Source of the DNA: Acidobacteriota bacterium
GTDB lineage: Bacteria; Acidobacteriota; Terriglobia; Bryobacterales; Bryobacteraceae
Assembly (NCBI GenBank): GCA_017304135.1
Contig: JAFLBB010000019.1
Span: forward strand, 16,537 to 80,536
Length of the DNA stretch: 64,000 nucleotides
Direction of reading: 5' to 3'
In this document: positions 28,434-37,749 of the stretch, one piece after another
Position numbering within the stretch: the stretch's first letter is position 1
Layout of the letters: each line of letters begins with the position of its first letter
Made by a program: the position numbers and the translations under genes
Notes under the pieces: generated by a model
Database searches by the model: none
The model's input: the letters and a program-made list of their open reading frames with translations, nothing else
What the model was told of the DNA's origin: nothing

Positions 28434-29999
28434 GTGAAACCGACACAACTGCCGCCGTTCCGGAACGAGCCGTACTCGGACTTTTCACAACCCGCGGCGC
28501 GCGGGGCGATGCAAGTGGCGCTGGATGCGGTGCGGGCGCGGTTCGGCCACGCCTACATGCCGTGGATCGCCGGGCGGCGGCGCGAGTTAACGGCAACGTT
28601 CGATTCGCGCAATCCGTCGCATCCTGATGAGACCGTGGGCCGGCACGGCAAGGGATCGGCCAACGATGCGCACGACGCGGTGGAGGCTGCGTTCGCGGCG
28701 TTTCCCTCGTGGGCGCGGACGCGGCCGGAAGTCCGTGTCGAGATGCTGTTCCGCTGCGTGGAGATCCTCAAGCGGCGCAAGAATGAGTTCAACGCCTGGC
28801 TGGTGTTTGAGGCCGGCAAGAGCTGGATCGAAGCCGAAGCCGACACGAGCGAAGCGATCGATTTCTGCGACTACTACGCGCGGCTCATGCTGAAGCACGC
28901 TTCGCCCGAACCGCTCACGCAGATGCCGGGCGAGCATGGCCACCTGCGCTATCTGCCACTGGGCGTGGGCGTCGTCATTCCGCCCTGGAATTTCCCCTTG
29001 GCGATCATGGCGGGCATGACGGTGGCGTCGCTGGTGGCCGGCAACACCGTGGTGATCAAGCCGAGTTCGGATACGCCGACCATCGCCGCGAAGTTCGTTG
29101 AGGTGCTGGCCGAGGCGGGTTTTCCGGAGAGCGTCTACCAGTTCCTGCCTGGTTCGGGCGCGGCCGTGGGCGACACGCTGGTGGCCCACCCCAAGACGCG
29201 CTTCATCAGCTTCACCGGCTCAAAAGCCGTGGGGCTGCACATCAATGAACTGGCGGCGCGCACGCAACCGGGACAGATCTGGATCAAGCGCGTGATCGCC
29301 GAGATGGGCGGCAAGGACGCCATCGTGGTGGCCGACGACGCTGACCTCGACGCCGCGGCGGCGGGCATTCTCGCGTCGGCCTTCGGCTACCAGGGGCAAA
29401 AGTGCTCGGCCTGTTCGCGGGCCATCGTCGATGCGCGTGTGTATGACGCGGTGGTGGAACGGCTGGCGGCGGGCGCGGCCAAGCTGACGGTGGGTCCGGC
29501 GGAGAACCCAGCCCATTACATGGGCCCGGTGATCAACGCCGGCGCGAAGAAGACGATTCTCGACTACATCGAACAGGGCAAGCGGGAAGGGCGGCTGATT
29601 GCGGGCGGCGGCGCGGTGGCGGGGCTGGACGGCCATTTCATTCAGCCGACGATCCTCGCCGGCATCGAACCGGCGGCGGTGATCTTCCGCGAAGAGATCT
29701 TTGGTCCCGTGCTGGCCGTGACGAAGGCGCGCGATTTCCAACATGCGCTGGCCCTGGCCAACGACAGCGAATACGGACTCACGGGCGCGGTGTATTCCTC
29801 CGACCCGGCGCGGCTGCGCATGGCCGAGGAGGAGTTCTTCGTCGGCAACCTGTATCTGAACCGCAAGTGCACGGGGGCGATGGTGGGTTGCCATCCCTTC
29901 GGCGGCTTCAATATGTCGGGCACCGATTCCAAGGCCGGCGGCCCGGACTACCTGCTGCAGTTTTTGCAGGCGAAGTCGATCGCGGAGCGTACCGCTTAG
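28434..29999 (+). CDS. 1-pyrroline-5-carboxylate dehydrogenase-like aldehyde dehydrogenase
   Basis: 521 residues from a GTG start 11 bases after the YtxH-like gene, with only a weak AAGG before it. NAD(P)-dependent aldehyde dehydrogenase fold: [29 protein letters not shown], catalytic Glu in AEMGGKDAI, and nucleophile Cys in [12 protein letters not shown]. The length, the extended N-terminal helical part (FRNEPYSDF) and the CSACSR motif are those of the RocA/PutA group, which oxidises glutamate-5-semialdehyde to glutamate in proline breakdown. No proline dehydrogenase gene is nearby. Confidence 0.85.
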   Translation: MKPTQLPPFRNEPYSDFSQPAARGAMQVALDAVRARFGHAYMPWIAGRRRELTATFDSRNPSHPDETVGRHGKGSANDAHDAVEAAFAAFPSWARTRPEVRVEMLFRCVEILKRRKNEFNAWLVFEAGKSWIEAEADTSEAIDFCDYYARLMLKHASPEPLTQMPGEHGHLRYLPLGVGVVIPPWNFPLAIMAGMTVASLVAGNTVVIKPSSDTPTIAAKFVEVLAEAGFPESVYQFLPGSGAAVGDTLVAHPKTRFISFTGSKAVGLHINELAARTQPGQIWIKRVIAEMGGKDAIVVADDADLDAAAAGILASAFGYQGQKCSACSRAIVDARVYDAVVERLAAGAAKLTVGPAENPAHYMGPVINAGAKKTILDYIEQGKREGRLIAGGGAVAGLDGHFIQPTILAGIEPAAVIFREEIFGPVLAVTKARDFQHALALANDSEYGLTGAVYSSDPARLRMAEEEFFVGNLYLNRKCTGAMVGCHPFGGFNMSGTDSKAGGPDYLLQFLQAKSIAERTA

Positions 30000-30097
30000 G
30001 GCGCAGCTTCCGCGGCTCTTCTGCTACTCTGGAAGAGACCCCGAACAGAAGGGGACCAAGAAGTACCAAACACAGGGTCAAACCTGAGTGACACGGC

Positions 30098-30130
30098 AAC
30101 GGGGGCTCTTCGGAGCCCCCGTTCCTTATT
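30098..30130 (+). terminator. Strong Rho-independent terminator
   Basis: AACGGGGGCTC (30098-30108) pairs perfectly with GAGCCCCCGTT (30113-30123) around a TTCG tetraloop, followed by CCTTATT. It lies ~100 bases after the aldehyde dehydrogenase stop and 56 bases before the next gene. Confidence 0.85.
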
Positions 30131-30185
30131 GGGGAACACCCGCGCGGCCCGCATCCCCTGTAGTAGTCTGGTTAACCGAATCCCT

Positions 30186-33089
30186 ATGCTTGATCGCCGA
30201 CTGATCGTGTTGTGTGCCGCCGCTGTCTTCGCCGCCGGCTGCCAGAAATCCTCCTCCGAGGCGGAGCGCTACCAGGCGCCGCCGAAGTTCGTCGTGGAGA
30301 CCATCGCGCCTGCCTCGCAAACGGGCTCGCTGATCGCCCTGACGTTCGATTCCCTCGGCCGTCCGGTGGTGAGCAAGGAGCGCGGCGGGCCGACCATCAT
30401 GAGCGACAAGGACGGCGACGGCAAGTACGAAACCGAGAAGGCGTTTTCGAACAAGGTGAAGTCGTGCCAGGGGCTGTGGTTTGACGGGCGCACGCTGTAT
30501 GGCTCGTGCAACGACGAGGGCGGGCAGATCGGCCTCTACCGCATGAGCGACACCAACGGCGACGACGCGGCCGACACGTTTGACCGCGTGAGCATTCTCG
30601 AACGGCGCATCGGCGAGCATGGCCCGCACGCCATCCGGCGCGGGCCCGACGGCGCGCCGACGATCATCATCGGCAACCATTCGGGTGTACCGGCTGAGTT
30701 GCTCGATCCGCAGTCGCCCTTCCGGCAATACAACGAGAGCCAGTTGATTGAGCGCTACAACGACGCGCGCGGCCATGCGGCCAACATCACGGCGCCAGGC
30801 GGCACGGTGTCGCGCATCAACATGAACCAGATTGATGCGGCGATGAAGGTAGCCGTGACGCGCACGGAAGAAGACATGCGCACGCCGATGACGCCGAAGC
30901 AGGTTCCTTCGCAAGCGCCGCTCTACACGCAGCTCTACGGCGGCTTCCGCAATGCCTACGACCATGCGTATAACCTCGATGGCGAGGCTTTCGTGTTCGA
31001 CTCCGACATGGAGTGGGACATCAACCTGCCGTGGTACCGCGACGTGCGCACGGTGCACGGCGTGCCGGGCGCCGACTATGGCTGGCGCACCGGTTCGGGC
31101 AAATTCCCCGGCTACTTCCTCGATTCGCTGCCGCCGACGCGCGAGGTGGGGCGTGGTTCGCCGGTGGGCGTGGAGTTCTATCAGCACACGGCGTATCCGC
31201 CGTCGTACCGCGATGCGCTGTTGGAGGCCGATTGGTCGCGCGGACGCATTCTCATCTCGAACCTGAAGAAGAAGGGCGCCACCTACCAGGGCGAAGCCAC
31301 GGCGCGCGAGTTCCTGCACGGTGAGCCGTTGAATGTGACCGACATCGAGGTCGGTCCGGACGGCTTCCTGTGGTTCACGACGGGAGGTCGCGACACCGAG
31401 GGCGGATTGTATCGCGTGCGCTACGAGCCGGGCTATTTGGAATCGCTGTTCAACCGCCCCGCAAAGGCGGAGGGAATTCTCGCTGTGGTACGCCAGCCGC
31501 AGCCGCTTTCCAGTTGGGGCTATGAGCGGCAGCGGCAGGCCAAGGAAAAGATGGGCGAGGCATGGGGCAAGCAGTTGGACGCGCTGGCGCGCGACGGAAA
31601 CGCCACATCGGCGGACCGCGTGCAGGCGTTGTTCCTGTTGCAGCGCTTCGGGCCCTCGCCGCGCGCGGAGTTGCTGCGGCCATTGAGCAAGGATCGTGAT
31701 GCGGGCGTGCGTGCGGCGGCCGTGTATGTCGTCGGCCTGCACAAGAGCGACCGCGCCAAGGCGATCGCCACCGAAGCGCTGGCCGACAAGGACGCGCTGG
31801 TGCGGCGCCGCGCCGCCGAGGCGGTGGTGCGGATGGGCTTCTCGCCGGTGGAGCAGTTGTATCCGCTGCTGGATGATTCAGACCGGTTTGTCCGCTACGC
31901 GGCGCGCCTGGCGCTGGAGCGCGGTGACCGCAACGCCTGGAAGGACCGCGTACTGCACGAGAGCAACGGGAACGGCGCGCTCGACGGTCTCTACGGGCTG
32001 GTGCGCACGGCGGCGAATGAGGCGGACCTGGAGCCGGTGCTGGCGCGTTCGATGGAATGGGCCAAGCGCGGCGACCTTTCGACCGAGGACCAGTTGCGCG
32101 CGCTGCGACTGATCGGCCTCGTGTCGATGGGCTACAAAGATGGGTTGAAGCCGGAGCTTCGGCGCGAATTGCACGAAGCGCTGATCGGCCGCTTCCCGGC
32201 CCAGGACGAACGCCTCAGCCGCGAACTGGCGCGCACACTGGCCTACTGCAACCAGCCCGAGGCGATCGGCAAGATCCTCGCCGCCATGCCCAAGGATGAT
32301 CACAACCAGCAGTTGCAGATTCACTACGCCTACTGCTTGCGCTCGATCACCAACGGCTGGACGAAAGAGCAGAAGATGCAGGTGCTGAACTGGTATCCCA
32401 AGGCGGCGCAGTGGCGCGGCGGTTCGAGCTTCACCGGGTTCATCAACCTGCTGTTTGAAAGCAACCTGAAGGTGTTCGATGAGGCCGAGAAGAAGATCGC
32501 CTACGAGCGCGTGCCGGAGTTTGCGCCTTTGCCGCAGGGCGAGGAGGCATTGCGGTTGCTGCGTCCCGGCCAGACGGCGCGGCCGAATGTGCTGGCGCGT
32601 CGGAAGGGCCTGGAGTCGGTGTCGGCGCAGGAGATCATGGAGTTCCAGATGTTCGACCCGATGACGCTCAAGGCCAAGGCCGACGACGGCGCGCAACTCT
32701 TCGAAAAGGAATGCGCCACCTGCCACCGCTTCGGCGGCATTGGCAAGGACTTCGGCCCCGACCTGACGACGCTGAATTCGCGCTTCAAGAAGAAGGATAT
32801 TCTCGAAGCGATCCTCTGGCCGTCGAAGACGATTTCGGATCAATACGGCTCCAAGATCGTGACCACCAAGGACGGCGACATCATCAACGGCCTCATCGTG
32901 AGCGAAGACGACAAGCGCGTGGTGGTGAAGACGGCCGAAGTGGAGCGGCCCATCGAGATCGCGCGGTCAAACGTGCGCAGCATTCGGCCGTCGCAGATCT
33001 CCATCATGCCGGAGAACCTGCTCACGCCCTACGGCATGAACCAGGTGAGCAACCTGATCGCCTACCTGCAGCGCGGGCCGAAGAAGTAG
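30186..33089 (+). CDS. PVC-type membrane-bound dehydrogenase lipoprotein with HEAT-like repeats and cytochrome c domain
   Basis: 967 residues. ATG 30186 gives a lipoprotein signal (LCAAAVFAAGC, lipobox Cys19), so the protein is anchored in a membrane facing the periplasm. Residues ~35-430 form a beta-propeller-like glucose/sorbosone-dehydrogenase-type domain (ALTFDSLGRPVVSKE, IEVGPDGFLWFTTGG). Residues ~440-780 are helical with HEAT-like units (AAVYVVGLHKSDRAKA, RRRAAEAVVRMGF). The C-terminal part holds one haem c motif, ECATCHRFGG (CATCH near residue 843), and ends in ANLIAYLQ-like YLQR. It probably oxidises a sugar-like substrate and passes electrons on. Confidence 0.85.
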   Translation: MLDRRLIVLCAAAVFAAGCQKSSSEAERYQAPPKFVVETIAPASQTGSLIALTFDSLGRPVVSKERGGPTIMSDKDGDGKYETEKAFSNKVKSCQGLWFDGRTLYGSCNDEGGQIGLYRMSDTNGDDAADTFDRVSILERRIGEHGPHAIRRGPDGAPTIIIGNHSGVPAELLDPQSPFRQYNESQLIERYNDARGHAANITAPGGTVSRINMNQIDAAMKVAVTRTEEDMRTPMTPKQVPSQAPLYTQLYGGFRNAYDHAYNLDGEAFVFDSDMEWDINLPWYRDVRTVHGVPGADYGWRTGSGKFPGYFLDSLPPTREVGRGSPVGVEFYQHTAYPPSYRDALLEADWSRGRILISNLKKKGATYQGEATAREFLHGEPLNVTDIEVGPDGFLWFTTGGRDTEGGLYRVRYEPGYLESLFNRPAKAEGILAVVRQPQPLSSWGYERQRQAKEKMGEAWGKQLDALARDGNATSADRVQALFLLQRFGPSPRAELLRPLSKDRDAGVRAAAVYVVGLHKSDRAKAIATEALADKDALVRRRAAEAVVRMGFSPVEQLYPLLDDSDRFVRYAARLALERGDRNAWKDRVLHESNGNGALDGLYGLVRTAANEADLEPVLARSMEWAKRGDLSTEDQLRALRLIGLVSMGYKDGLKPELRRELHEALIGRFPAQDERLSRELARTLAYCNQPEAIGKILAAMPKDDHNQQLQIHYAYCLRSITNGWTKEQKMQVLNWYPKAAQWRGGSSFTGFINLLFESNLKVFDEAEKKIAYERVPEFAPLPQGEEALRLLRPGQTARPNVLARRKGLESVSAQEIMEFQMFDPMTLKAKADDGAQLFEKECATCHRFGGIGKDFGPDLTTLNSRFKKKDILEAILWPSKTISDQYGSKIVTTKDGDIINGLIVSEDDKRVVVKTAEVERPIEIARSNVRSIRPSQISIMPENLLTPYGMNQVSNLIAYLQRGPKK

Positions 33090-33118
33090 CGCCGGGACGT
33101 GATTCGGAGGCCGGGCGC

Positions 33119-35329
33119 TTACTGCCGCGCCTCACCCAGGCGCGCTTTGTACTGCTCGCGGGCGAAGTCGTAGGCTCGCGTCATGTCGCCTTGCTCGGCG
33201 AGACGGATGCGGCCGATCTTCTGCTTGTAGCAGCGGTCCACCGCGTCCAGCGCCCATTCGATGCTGCGGCGTTCGCGCACAGGCTTATCGCCGACAGTGA
33301 CCCAGATGGGGTTGGTGTGCGAGCTGGGCAGGACGCGCAGGGCGATCCAGGAGCTGCGATCCACCTGCACGTCGAAGACAACGTCCTGCAGCTTGCCGTC
33401 GGCTTCGATCTCACGGCGCGCCACCGGTTCGCCGTTCACAATCACCTCCACGGGCACCTTGCGGGTGTGGCCGAGGCGGGCGCGCTCGATGTGCCAGAAG
33501 GGCTTTTGGTCGACGCGCAGGCCGCGGATGGCGGCGTCGGGTTCGGGGTCGAGCATGGCCGCCACCTTGGCGCGCACGCGCACACCGCCTGACTTGGCCA
33601 TCTTCAGCTCGCTACCCGCCATGCCCATTTCGATGCTGCCGGCGCGGAAGTCGAGGATGTGGCTCTTGCCGTCGCTCACGTAGTTGCGTCCTTCGCGGAT
33701 GCCCATCACCCAGTCGGCGTAGTCGAGCGCTTTCTGCTTCACATAGCTGCGGCCCAGGCCGACGCGTTCGCCATAGATGCAGGGGAAGTCGGTTTCGCCG
33801 CTGATGCGGGCGCGGTAGCCGGCGTTCAACGTGTGATACCAAATGGTGAGCTCATAGGGCCACGGCGTATCGACGGTGGAAATGAAATCGGTGGCGCCAT
33901 GCGTGACGCTGACGATGTACTCGTTGGCGCCGATACCGTCAAAGGGCATGGGCTCATAGCTGAGGCGCTTCACTTCGCCGGGTGGCTCGGGAATGACGAG
34001 GCCCCAACCGGAGTGCGCATAGCCTGTGACGGCGTTCTGTCCCTTGGCCCATTTGAGAATGGGCACGCCCCAGGTGGGCCAGTCCTCGATGCGCTGCGTG
34101 CCGGGGAAGTCCTGCTCCTTGAGGCCGAGCAGCACGAGGTGGCCGGTGTGGCTCGAAGGATGGCCGCTCACCTCAACGTCGTAGCGGATCTTGTAGTCGT
34201 TCGTGGAAACCGCGTTGTCCTTACCTTCGAAGAAGGTCTTCTGGAAATACCAGCCCGGCCCCCAGGTGAGCACGCTGCCGATCTTGAGATCTTCGCCCAG
34301 CACATGGCGCATCATGTCCTGCGGGTAGACGCCCTCTGTGGGGCGCTCATAGTGCGCGCAGCCGGCGGCGTGGATGTGGTGATCGCCGGAATACCAGCCC
34401 ATCTTGGCGGGATCGATCCACCGCTCGAGGTGGAAGACGGCCTCCATCGGCTTTTCGCCGACGACGAGTTGCTGTGTCTTGGGCAGGTATTCAGGGCCGC
34501 GCGAGTACTTCACCGTGTAATGCCCGGCGGGCAGATTCACATGCTCGCCGTTGGCGCGGTAGACCTGTGGATGAAAGAAGAAGTCGCCGCCAAGGCGCTT
34601 GGCTTGCGACGGATAAACGCGCGCTTTGTCGTCGCGGATTTCGAATGCGGCGGTGGTGGGCTGATCGTTCCAATCGAGCACGCGGAAGCTGACGCGCGTG
34701 GCCGCCTTGGCCGTGAAGAGGATGTCGACCTCGCTGCGGAAGCCCAGATCCTGCGTTCCCTGCCCCACATCGAAGGAGAGTTTGCCTTCGCGCTTGCCAG
34801 CGTCCTTGGAGTAGATCTGCAGGATGCGGTATTCAACTTCAAGGCCGGAGAGATGCCCCTTCAGCGGCTGGCGGTTGAACATCTGCAGGTCCAGCCAGCG
34901 GCGGCCGACCACGCCCGCGCCGGCGTTGGCAAGCTGCCCGGCGTTGGGCGAATCGACGGCGAGCACGGCCGTGATGCCGGCCTCGTTGTGGACCTTGATG
35001 AGAAAGGTGCGCCAGCCCTGCTCCATCAGTTCAGCGCGCGCTTCGCCCTGCTGCGCTTTCACGCGCGACTCAGGATTGATGTGCACGCCGATGAGGCAGT
35101 GTTTGTCGAGGATGTCTTGAATAGCACTCGAGTTCTTGGCGGCCTTGAGCGCGTCGCGGTCAGCGGCGGGCAGCGGGTCGCCAAGCATTTCGAGCGCGGT
35201 CACGACGCGTTCGACCTGCGCCGCCAGCGGCTGCAGTTCGACGTTTGCCACGGTGGGCAGTTGTTCGGCGCGCGCGGCGGCGGCCAGGGCTAGGGCACAA
35301 ACAAATCGAGCGGCGTGTCCCAGTCGCAT
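33119..35329 (-). CDS. CehA/McbA-family metallohydrolase, secreted (PHP-like)
   Basis: 736 residues with signal peptide (MRLGHAARFVCALALAAAARA). The first ~330 residues are beta-rich (carboxypeptidase-regulatory-like region around LPAGHYTVKYSRGPEYL). The hydrolase part begins at GWYSGDHHIHAAGC, the metal-binding HxH start of PHP-type domains, with later GYAHSGWG, SVTHGATDF and ISGETDFP supplying His/Asp/Glu candidates. Relatives include CehA (carbaryl hydrolase), so an ester- or amide-cleaving role is possible but unproven. The start lies 40 bases inside the end of the upstream metalloprotease gene. Confidence 0.75.
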   Translation of the reverse strand: MRLGHAARFVCALALAAAARAEQLPTVANVELQPLAAQVERVVTALEMLGDPLPAADRDALKAAKNSSAIQDILDKHCLIGVHINPESRVKAQQGEARAELMEQGWRTFLIKVHNEAGITAVLAVDSPNAGQLANAGAGVVGRRWLDLQMFNRQPLKGHLSGLEVEYRILQIYSKDAGKREGKLSFDVGQGTQDLGFRSEVDILFTAKAATRVSFRVLDWNDQPTTAAFEIRDDKARVYPSQAKRLGGDFFFHPQVYRANGEHVNLPAGHYTVKYSRGPEYLPKTQQLVVGEKPMEAVFHLERWIDPAKMGWYSGDHHIHAAGCAHYERPTEGVYPQDMMRHVLGEDLKIGSVLTWGPGWYFQKTFFEGKDNAVSTNDYKIRYDVEVSGHPSSHTGHLVLLGLKEQDFPGTQRIEDWPTWGVPILKWAKGQNAVTGYAHSGWGLVIPEPPGEVKRLSYEPMPFDGIGANEYIVSVTHGATDFISTVDTPWPYELTIWYHTLNAGYRARISGETDFPCIYGERVGLGRSYVKQKALDYADWVMGIREGRNYVSDGKSHILDFRAGSIEMGMAGSELKMAKSGGVRVRAKVAAMLDPEPDAAIRGLRVDQKPFWHIERARLGHTRKVPVEVIVNGEPVARREIEADGKLQDVVFDVQVDRSSWIALRVLPSSHTNPIWVTVGDKPVRERRSIEWALDAVDRCYKQKIGRIRLAEQGDMTRAYDFAREQYKARLGEARQ

Positions 35330-37725
35330 GCGATGTCTCCTATCGGCTGGCCCGGCGGCGGCTCCAGCGCGGGCCGGGGTGAGAAGTCTTTGGGATTGTC
35401 TCGAAATTTGGCGATGAGATCAACGCCATGCTGGAGTTGGGCTCGGAAGGCCCAGTTGGCAGCAGTGCCGGCGGAGGCGCCGGCGGAGGCCTGGGTTTTC
35501 CACTTGCGGCTGAGGCGGTCGAGCGCGGCACGGGCCGTAGCGCGAGCTTGCGCGGTGGTCTGTTCGTCGGCGGCAAGCTGCATCAGATGGTGGAGCGCCG
35601 AGTAGTCGATGACGCGCTGCGCTTCGCCCTGCAGACCCGCGCGGCGCGGAGCATCCCAGGTGGCGCGGAGGATGGCGTGGATCACCGCGTCGAGACTTGG
35701 CGCTTCGCTGGCGCGTGCATTTTGTTCGATCAACCGCGCGGCGCGCTGGCCGTTGAACAGCAGCGAGAAGGTGAGGTTGGCGGCGGCTTCCACCGGAGCG
35801 AGTGCATCGAAGGTGAGGCCGGTGCGGCCGCGGAAATTTTCGCGCGTGCGCGCGTAGCCCGGCGGGCGCGGCGGGATGACGCGAAGCAGCGACTCGGGCA
35901 GCGTGAGTGCGGCGGGATCGATGGTCTTCAATAACGCGGCAAGGGCCTTGCGCTGCTCAGCGCCGCTGATGGGTGTGGTGGCGGGCTGTCCATCGCCGCG
36001 CAGAGCATACGTGTATTCGAGTCCGCCCAACACCTTGGCCGCGGCCTCGGTCTGATAGCGATGGAGCAGGTAGGCCGGCACGAGCGCGTCCTCGATGGTC
36101 GCCAGCGGCTGGCCTTCGCGGATGGTGCGCTCACCGAAGCGGGCCATCACCTTCGCGCGCAGTTGCAGCAGGCGTTCCAGCTCATCGGCGGCACTCGTGC
36201 CGTTATCCCAGAGGTGGTTCTTCGGATGCGCGCTGCCAGCCGGCCTCGCGTCGGCGTCGGTGAGGAAATCGAGCCCGGCCATCTGTGCCTCGCTGATGAT
36301 GCCCGCCAGCGCCGCGCGTTCGCCCTCGCCCGCGCCGTGATCGCCGTAGCCCCAGCGGATGGCCACCTTGTCCCACTCGCCAATACCTTCGGCGTAGGCG
36401 TTGTCGAGCGTCACCTCACCCGACGCGTCGAGCGTTGCGAGCGGATGCGGGTAATCCATCACGCTGGCGCGATTGGCCGTCGAGGAGATGTAGTTGTGCT
36501 GCAGCCCGAGCGTGTGGCCAACTTCGTGCGCGGAAAGCTGGCGCAATCGAGCCAGCGCCATGCGCTCCATGCGCGGGTCGGCGGGCTTGCCCTGTTCATA
36601 CGGCGCCAACAGGCCCTCGGCGATGAGGAAGTCCTGCCGCACGCGCAAGGAGCCGAGCGTCACGTGGCCCTTCAGAATCTCGCCCGTGCGCGGATCGATG
36701 ATGGACGAGCCATAGCTCCACCCGCGAGTCGAACGGTGGACCCATTGGATGAGGTTGTAACGTACGTCCATCGGGTCGGCGTCCTCGGGCATCATCTCCA
36801 CGCGGTAGCCGTTGGGGAAGCCCGCCGCCGCGAAGGCCTGCGCCCACCAGCGCGCGCCTTCCAGCAACGCGCTGCGGATGGGTTCGGGCGTGCCGCGATC
36901 GAGGTAGTAAACGATGGGTTTGTCCGCCGTCAGCCGGTGTCGCGTGATCCAGCGCTGGCGAATGGGCTCGCTGATCGGCGCGGCGTAGTCAAGAAAAGAG
37001 ATGGCGATGAAGCCCGCGCGCGGGTTGAATTCACGGGGGCGATAGCCAGGGCCGGGCAGCGCGATGAAGCTGTGGTGTTCACGCACGGTGATCGCTTCAG
37101 GCGTTGGCGCCACTTCGCGCACATAGCCGCCCGCGGGTTCGCCGGCCAGCGTGAGGGTGATCTCAACCTCCGTGTTGCGGGGGAAGTTCTTCGTGCGCGG
37201 CAGATAGAAGGCGGAGCGATCGAGATCGGCGCGGTATGTGCCCTGGCGCGCGGCCTTCAGCGCACCGGCGGCATCGAAGGCATCGCGGAGAAAGAGGCTG
37301 GTGGCATCGACGAGCACGCGGCCGCCCTCTTCGGCCTCCACCTTGCCGCCCCACAACACGCTGCGCGCAAAGGCCTGCTCCACGGCGGCGCGCTCGGCCG
37401 TGCTGTCGGTGGTGGCGCGGTAGCCATAGTTGGATTGGACGAGCAGGACGCGTGGACCCACGCGTTCCCAGCGCACGACGCGCTCGGGACCAAGCTTGCC
37501 GCGATCCAGGCCGACGTCGTTCGAGCCCAGCCCCGCGGGCAGCGAAACGACGTAGAGGAACTCCTCGTCGAAGCGTGGAATCTCCAGCCAGAGCTTGCCC
37601 GCCTTGTCGTCCCAGTAATAGGGGAAGAGGCCGTCGGAACGCGTCATGCCGGCAGTCTTATCCGCGATGCCAGCCGCGGGGAGAGCGGCCACGGACACGA
37701 AGAGCGCGAGTGCGCAACGAAGCAT
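35290..37725 (-). CDS. Large secreted zinc metalloprotease (DUF5117/DUF4953 type)
   Basis: 811 residues with signal peptide (MLRCALALFVSVAALPAAG). Zinc motif HEVGHTLGLQHN (His400, Glu401, His404, His410), then ASVMDYPHP downstream as the Met-turn, places it among metzincin-like proteases. The N-terminal domain with GLFPYYWDDKAGKLWLEIPR matches the DUF5118/5117 arrangement seen in Bacteroidetes and Acidobacteria. The helical C-terminal third has no known motif. It probably degrades extracellular or periplasmic protein. The overlapping CehA-like gene follows in the same operon. Confidence 0.85.
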   Translation of the reverse strand: MLRCALALFVSVAALPAAGIADKTAGMTRSDGLFPYYWDDKAGKLWLEIPRFDEEFLYVVSLPAGLGSNDVGLDRGKLGPERVVRWERVGPRVLLVQSNYGYRATTDSTAERAAVEQAFARSVLWGGKVEAEEGGRVLVDATSLFLRDAFDAAGALKAARQGTYRADLDRSAFYLPRTKNFPRNTEVEITLTLAGEPAGGYVREVAPTPEAITVREHHSFIALPGPGYRPREFNPRAGFIAISFLDYAAPISEPIRQRWITRHRLTADKPIVYYLDRGTPEPIRSALLEGARWWAQAFAAAGFPNGYRVEMMPEDADPMDVRYNLIQWVHRSTRGWSYGSSIIDPRTGEILKGHVTLGSLRVRQDFLIAEGLLAPYEQGKPADPRMERMALARLRQLSAHEVGHTLGLQHNYISSTANRASVMDYPHPLATLDASGEVTLDNAYAEGIGEWDKVAIRWGYGDHGAGEGERAALAGIISEAQMAGLDFLTDADARPAGSAHPKNHLWDNGTSAADELERLLQLRAKVMARFGERTIREGQPLATIEDALVPAYLLHRYQTEAAAKVLGGLEYTYALRGDGQPATTPISGAEQRKALAALLKTIDPAALTLPESLLRVIPPRPPGYARTRENFRGRTGLTFDALAPVEAAANLTFSLLFNGQRAARLIEQNARASEAPSLDAVIHAILRATWDAPRRAGLQGEAQRVIDYSALHHLMQLAADEQTTAQARATARAALDRLSRKWKTQASAGASAGTAANWAFRAQLQHGVDLIAKFRDNPKDFSPRPALEPPPGQPIGDIACDWDTPLDLFVP

Positions 37726-37749
37726 GTCCTATTGTATGCGGGCCCTGGG

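Noticed and set aside
30126..31742. 538-codon minus-strand frame
   Set aside because: Antisense to the dehydrogenase/cytochrome lipoprotein; Arg/His-rich, no domain.
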